Shown here: positions 6,209 to 9,412 of the stretch, in pieces
Numbering within the stretch: the first letter of the stretch is position 1
Layout of the letters: every line of letters begins with the position of its first letter
DNA from: Lachnospiraceae bacterium
GTDB taxonomy: Bacteria; Bacillota; Clostridia; Lachnospirales; Lachnospiraceae
DNA length: 9,412 nt
Reading direction: 5' to 3'
Assembly: GCA_003488965.1 (NCBI GenBank)
Contig: DNJW01000262.1
Span: 1 to 9,412, forward strand
The notes under the pieces: model-generated
What the model saw: only the letters and a program-made list of their open reading frames with translations
What the model was told of the DNA's origin: nothing
Database searches by the model: none
Position numbers and translations under genes: made by a program

Positions 6209-7084
6209 ATGTTTCAGGCAGTTCATATTAGTAAATATTTTGACAGTTTTCGGCTGGAGGATATTTTTTTGGAAATCCCAAAAGGGTACATTGTTGGAAT
6301 ATTGGGAGAGAATGGTGCAGGGAAATCCGTTTTGTTAAAAATTATGCTGGGTTATGTGAAGCCGGATGAAGGCAGTATTTATATGGATGGAAGAGATATG
6401 TGGAAATCCGGGGAGGTTCAGAGAGAGATAAAAAATGAGCTGGGATTTGTCTTACAGGAGGAGTTTTTTTCCCATTATAATACGCTGTCAGACAATGGGC
6501 TGCGCTATGGGAAATATTATCAGAAGTTTAATGGGGAAGAATTTTTTGGATACCTGCAGGAGTTTGGCTTAGAGAAAAAAAGGAAATATGGAAAGCTTTC
6601 CCGTGGTGAAAAACTAAAATTTCAATTTGCCTTTGCATTATCCCACCATCCAAAGCTGCTGCTGTTAGATGAACCTTTGGGGAGTTTTGATTTATCCTTT
6701 CGGGAGAAGTTTTTGGCGTATTTAAGCCGTTTTGTAGAAGATGGGGAGCATAGTGTAGTTCTGGTGAGCCATTTAACACAGGAGTTAGGGCAGTTGGCGG
6801 ATTATATAGCGATTCTTCACAAGGGGCGGCTGTTGGAGTTTTCGGACATTGAAGGGCTGAGAGAGCGTTACCGCCTTGTCAGTGGTGAGAAATATAAGTT
6901 GAATCTGTTAAAACAGGAAAGAGTGATATACAGGGAAGATAGGGCTTATTGTTCAAAAGCATTGGTAAAGCATAACTCATTTCGGAAATATGACAAAGAG
7001 CTAGTTGTAGAGGTTCCCGCTTTAGAAGATATTTTTTACTATCGGCTAAAGGGTGCAGGCTGGAAAGGGGATGGCAGTAAATGA
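6209..7084 (+). CDS. ABC transporter ATP-binding protein (YtrB-like)
   Basis: A 291-residue cytoplasmic ATPase that would power membrane protein 1, encoded immediately downstream. Walker A is GENGAGKS at 33-40 (K39). A Q-loop glutamine is present in GFVLQEE. The signature is LSRGE at 130-134, with Arg in place of the first Gly of LSGGQ. Walker B is LLLLDEP with D154 and E155, the D-loop is GSFD, and the switch histidine is H188 in VSHL. About 75 residues follow the nucleotide-binding domain, charged and without membrane segments, as in the longer ATPase of ytr-type operons; the length is close to that of Bacillus YtrB. The stop codon overlaps the next start (ATGA). This is the first gene after the strong operator-promoter, so it should be repressed by the GntR protein. 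The substrate is unknown. Confidence 0.9.
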   Translation: MFQAVHISKYFDSFRLEDIFLEIPKGYIVGILGENGAGKSVLLKIMLGYVKPDEGSIYMDGRDMWKSGEVQREIKNELGFVLQEEFFSHYNTLSDNGLRYGKYYQKFNGEEFFGYLQEFGLEKKRKYGKLSRGEKLKFQFAFALSHHPKLLLLDEPLGSFDLSFREKFLAYLSRFVEDGEHSVVLVSHLTQELGQLADYIAILHKGRLLEFSDIEGLRERYRLVSGEKYKLNLLKQERVIYREDRAYCSKALVKHNSFRKYDKELVVEVPALEDIFYYRLKGAGWKGDGSK

Positions 7085-7731
7085 TTAAACTGATAATGAA
7101 TGATTACTGGCTGGAGTTAAAAAATCTGACGAAATCCAGGAAGAGGGCGGAATGGCTGTTAGACGGATGGATGCTTTTTTATTTTGCCATTATATTGCCG
7201 GATATGATTTTAGAGGGAACATTACTGGAATGGGACGGGCATGGCTGGGGTGAAGCCTTCTGGCTTATTGTGTGGGTTGGGCTTGGTTTGTGCAGGCTTT
7301 ATCCGAACCGGGTGGAGGAAATTTTTTATCTGCTTCCTGTACCGGAAAAGGACAGGAGGAGCTACCTGCTGACAGGGTACTGGTTTCGGATTCTCCTTTT
7401 TACAGTGCTTCTGTTTTGTTTACTTTTTTTCTGGGTGATTGTGGAGAAGAAGTCGTTTTTCCGAGCGGGGTATCTTTTGCTTCACTATTTTCTGATATTG
7501 TGCATGGTAAATACAGATATCAATGATATGGCAATGAAGGCTGGAAACGGCCGGATGAGGCAGTTTATATCCTGCAGTATAGGCTTTATAAGCATGGTTT
7601 TGCTCTACAGGTCGTCACCTGGCAATGATGCATGGTCTGCCAATCGGCTGGAGATGGCATTGTCGGTTGTCGAGCCGTTTTTGGCAGCGGCAGCCGGATT
7701 TTCCTATTGGCGTGCTGAGCAGATTGTGTGA
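7081..7731 (+). CDS. Small multi-spanning membrane protein, probable ABC-2-type permease
   Basis: A 216-residue protein with about six hydrophobic segments (roughly 25-43, 58-74, 101-121, 130-147, 162-177, 191-209). It overlaps the stop of ATPase 1 by four bases, so the two are translationally coupled and probably form one transporter. A loop motif YLLPVPEKDR at 83-92 precedes the third segment and resembles the cytoplasmic 'LPV' loop of ABC-2 permeases. A similar motif occurs in the second membrane protein of the operon. AAGGGG at 7065-7070 lies ten bases before the ATG. It is short for an ABC permease, so it may work as a dimer or with the second membrane protein. I do not recognise a named family, and no substrate can be inferred. 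Confidence 0.8.
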   Translation: MIKLIMNDYWLELKNLTKSRKRAEWLLDGWMLFYFAIILPDMILEGTLLEWDGHGWGEAFWLIVWVGLGLCRLYPNRVEEIFYLLPVPEKDRRSYLLTGYWFRILLFTVLLFCLLFFWVIVEKKSFFRAGYLLLHYFLILCMVNTDINDMAMKAGNGRMRQFISCSIGFISMVLLYRSSPGNDAWSANRLEMALSVVEPFLAAAAGFSYWRAEQIV

Positions 7732-7778
7732 AATCGTTTTAATATTTGAGCCGTGAAAAGTCGGCATGGGAGCTTAAC

Positions 7779-8153
7779 ATGAAAATTGTAATTAAATCAC
7801 AGGGAACTATGGCAATCTATGAGCAGATTGTCAATCAGTTGAAGAATGGCATTATTTCCGGTGAATTAAAACCGGGGGAGGCAATGCCGTCTATCCGGCG
7901 TCTTGCGAGTGATTTGGAGGTTAGTGTAATTACTACGAAACGTGCCTATGAAGAACTGGAAAAAGAAGGGCTTGTGCGTTCTGTATCGGGCAAAGGTTTT
8001 TATGTCTGTGAGGCAAATCAGGATTATTTGAGGGAAAAACAGCTTATTATGCTGGAAAAGCGTATGAAGGAGGTATTGGGGGAGTGCCGGCAGGCGGGGC
8101 TGACGCAGGAGGAAGTTGTTGAAATGGTACAGGTACTGTATGGGAGGGAATGA
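7779..8153 (+). CDS. GntR-family transcriptional regulator, YtrA subfamily
   Basis: A 124-residue DNA-binding repressor candidate. Residues about 10-73 form the GntR winged helix-turn-helix: IYEQIVNQLKNGIISGEL, then the recognition region PSIRRLASDLEVS, then TTKRAYEELEKEGL and the wing SGKGFYV. Only about 50 residues follow, mostly helical, which is the short dimerisation tail typical of the YtrA branch and lacks a ligand domain of the FadR or HutC kind. A longer frame opens at TTG 7746, but the ATG at 7779 has GGGAG six bases upstream and begins at the natural domain edge (MKIVIKSQGTMAIYEQI). It lies third in the operon, 47 bases after the permease gene and just before ATPase 2. In known ytr operons the regulator represses its own operon; the inverted repeat over the promoter at 6071-6120 is the obvious target. 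Confidence 0.92.
   Translation: MKIVIKSQGTMAIYEQIVNQLKNGIISGELKPGEAMPSIRRLASDLEVSVITTKRAYEELEKEGLVRSVSGKGFYVCEANQDYLREKQLIMLEKRMKEVLGECRQAGLTQEEVVEMVQVLYGRE
8142..8148 (+). promoter_or_regulatory. Ribosome-binding site that favours a GTG start for ABC ATPase 2
   Basis: GGGAGGG at 8142-8148 is one base from the ATG at 8150 but seven bases from the GTG at 8156. Spacing favours the GTG. The ATG would add two residues and overlap the regulator's stop codon as ATGA. Confidence 0.55.
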
Positions 8154-8155
8154 TA

Positions 8156-8797
8156 GTGATTGCATTTGAGCATGTGACGACAAAAGGGAAGGGCTTTCAT
8201 CTTCAGGATATTTCCTTTTGTCTGGAGGATGGCTTTATCATGGCACTTGCGGGAGAAAATGGGGCTGGAAAAACAACGTTGTTAAAGCACATTTTAGAGC
8301 CGGATATTTCTTATCAGGGAAGAATCCTTATTGATAATATAGACATAAAAAAGAACAGGAATGCCTGTCTGAACAGAATTGCTTTGGTATCGGATGTGCA
8401 TACAATGCCAGGGGTTTATACGGTGTATGATGTGTGCAGGCTGTATCAGTATTTTTATGATAATTGGAGCCAGGAGATTTTAGAGAAATCTTTTCGGCAA
8501 TTCGGTGTTCCGGGAAATGAGCAGATGAAAAATCTTTCCCGTGGTGGATTTTTCAGGATGCAGCTTGCATTGGGGATGGCACATAAGGCAGATGTTTTTT
8601 TGATGGATGAAGTTACCGGGGGCATGGACCCGGTCTTTCGCAGGGAGCTGTGGCGCTTCATGCGGGAACTGGCAGCCGATGGAGCAACTATCCTTCTTGT
8701 GACACATATTTTAGATGAAATCAGCCTAAAGTGTGATTACCGGGGGATTCTTAAAACAGGACAGTTAGTGGAATGGGAGGAGGTTTTTGGGGAATGA
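8156..8797 (+). CDS. ABC transporter ATP-binding protein (second, short ATPase)
   Basis: A 213-residue ATPase, little more than a nucleotide-binding domain. Walker A is GENGAGKT at 33-40 (K39). Where a Q-loop is expected it reads ALVSDVHTMPG, with no glutamine. The signature is LSRGG at 127-131, again with Arg at the first Gly position of LSGGQ and with Phe instead of Gln next. Walker B is VFLMDE with D151 and E152, the D-loop is GGMD, and the switch histidine is H184 in VTHI. The ATP-hydrolysing residues are all present, so it should be active. It overlaps the following membrane protein gene as ATGA, suggesting that those two form the second half of a paired transporter. The start is GTG by ribosome-binding-site spacing; ATG at 8150 is the alternative. 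Confidence 0.9.
   Translation: MIAFEHVTTKGKGFHLQDISFCLEDGFIMALAGENGAGKTTLLKHILEPDISYQGRILIDNIDIKKNRNACLNRIALVSDVHTMPGVYTVYDVCRLYQYFYDNWSQEILEKSFRQFGVPGNEQMKNLSRGGFFRMQLALGMAHKADVFLMDEVTGGMDPVFRRELWRFMRELAADGATILLVTHILDEISLKCDYRGILKTGQLVEWEEVFGE
8778..8783 (+). promoter_or_regulatory. Ribosome-binding site of membrane protein 2
   Basis: AGGAGG at 8778-8783, inside the end of ATPase 2, is ten bases before the ATG at 8794. The alternative in-frame ATG at 8773 lies upstream of this site and so cannot use it. Confidence 0.75.
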
Positions 8798-9303
8798 CAG
8801 AATGGCAGAAGGTGCAGGAATTTGACAGGGAGATAGTAAGATATGAAGAACGCCGGGAATCTGGGTTTGGCGGACTTTCGATGCAATGTATTTTTGCTAC
8901 TATTTTTTCATTTGTATTAATGTGGATTCCATTTAAAGAAATATTCCGGGAACTGGGTGCTTATTGGGCAGCATTCCATGGAATACTGCTTTTTCTGGGA
9001 GTCTATTGGCGTATGCGGTGGCTGATGGGCCTGCCGGGAGCCAGGGGATTGGTGTCCTGGAAAGAATATTTGAAATATGTACCGGTGGACTGGAGGGAGT
9101 ACCGCCGCCACCGGTATCAGGTTCTTTTCCGGTATACCGGAAAAATGTTTTTCTGTTTTGCCGTTTCCCAAATGGTCTTTCAGGTGCTGTCTTGTGTATT
9201 TGCAGGGACGGCAGTCTGTTTTTTGGGAATTGCATATGCTGCTGGGATGTGTTTTGGCTGTGTCCTGCTTCCGGGCATGGTCTGTATCTGGAAATACTGC
9301 TGA
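8794..9303 (+). CDS. Small membrane protein, probable partner of ABC ATPase 2
   Basis: A 169-residue protein with a charged N-terminal helix (EFDREIVRYEERRE) and about four hydrophobic segments (roughly 30-45, 55-72, 117-135, 138-165). Its ATG overlaps the stop of ATPase 2 by four bases, so the two are probably made together. A basic loop YLKYVPVDWREYRRHR at 92-107 shares the pattern Y-L-x-x-V-P-x-x-x-R with membrane protein 1, in the same place before the next membrane segment. It has no domain I can name, and at 169 residues it is too small to be a complete classical permease. It could be a half-subunit that pairs with membrane protein 1 or with a further protein encoded past the right edge. 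Confidence 0.75.
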   Translation: MTEWQKVQEFDREIVRYEERRESGFGGLSMQCIFATIFSFVLMWIPFKEIFRELGAYWAAFHGILLFLGVYWRMRWLMGLPGARGLVSWKEYLKYVPVDWREYRRHRYQVLFRYTGKMFFCFAVSQMVFQVLSCVFAGTAVCFLGIAYAAGMCFGCVLLPGMVCIWKYC

Positions 9304-9374
9304 GAAATCTGATTAACACAGGGGTTGCTTTGCAATACCTCAGGATGCCGGAAAAGGTTTAAAAGGAATGCGGG

Positions 9375-9412
9375 GTGCCGCTGCTGTGGCTTTGTCCAAT
9401 GCTGCTGCTTTT
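9375..9412 (+). CDS. Possible start of another operon gene, cut by the right edge
   Basis: GTG at 9375 follows AAGGA at 9363-9367 by seven bases and opens a hydrophobic frame (VPLLWLCPMLLL) to the edge. An ATG at 9368 in another frame (MRGAAAVALSNAAAF) has AAAAGG ten bases upstream and is an equal rival. Both are too short to judge. The 71 bases between 9304 and 9374 hold no terminator, which suggests that the operon continues. Confidence 0.2.
   Translation, partial: MPLLWLCPMLLL

Noticed and set aside
8964..9362. Alternative frame running past the stop of membrane protein 2 (ending LRMPEKV), suggesting a frameshift near 9280
   Set aside because: The tail looks protein-like, but the in-frame product already ends naturally after a hydrophobic segment, and the alternative frame upstream overlaps the real gene without sense. 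It should be revisited if homologues prove longer.

Overview
The sequence looks like a moderate-to-low-GC Firmicute, most likely a gut clostridium of the Lachnospiraceae type. The reasons are strong AGGAGG ribosome-binding sites, AT-rich intergenic DNA with sigma-A promoters, a secreted protein with lysine-rich Big_2 (bacterial Ig-like) domains, a GH16/GH3 beta-glucan pair and a GntR/YtrA-type ABC operon. The taxonomic call is an inference from style and not from any marker gene. All supported genes lie on the + strand.

Left part (1-3740): a short structured stretch with nested inverted repeats and an open frame running in from the left edge (1-109) is followed by a promoter-like region. Then comes a large secreted laminarinase-type enzyme: signal peptide, two Ig-like domains, a GH16 catalytic domain with an intact ExDxxE motif, and four CBM4/9-like modules, the last behind a Pro/Thr/Glu linker. 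A clear intrinsic terminator ends it.

Middle (3741-6060): a leader with two strong inverted repeats precedes a GH3 glycosidase that has no signal peptide. Another near-perfect terminator hairpin follows. The two enzymes can be read as a beta-glucan degradation pair, with the GH16 cutting the polymer outside the cell and the GH3 trimming oligosaccharides inside. No importer for the products is in the window. The GH3 gene uses leucine codons very differently from the genes on both sides, so it may have been acquired separately.

Right part (6061-9412): a textbook sigma-A promoter (TTGACA, 17 bp, TATAAT) lies inside a perfect 22-bp inverted repeat and drives a tightly packed operon. The order is ABC ATPase 1, membrane protein 1, a short GntR regulator of the YtrA type, ABC ATPase 2 and membrane protein 2. 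Junctions are ATGA overlaps or gaps of a few bases, except for 47 bp before the regulator. The inverted repeat can be read as two copies of a GT(N)TATATA(N)AC operator about three helical turns apart. The simplest model is that the GntR protein represses its own operon there until a signal, perhaps cell-envelope stress or an antimicrobial, releases it. The substrate of the paired ABC system cannot be read from sequence. The operon probably continues past the right edge.

I see no CRISPR array, rRNA, tRNA, transposase, phage or toxin-antitoxin gene. I did not find a convincing wholly new system. The most distinctive elements are the operator-promoter palindrome with its two-ATPase/two-small-permease operon, and the structured element at the left edge.
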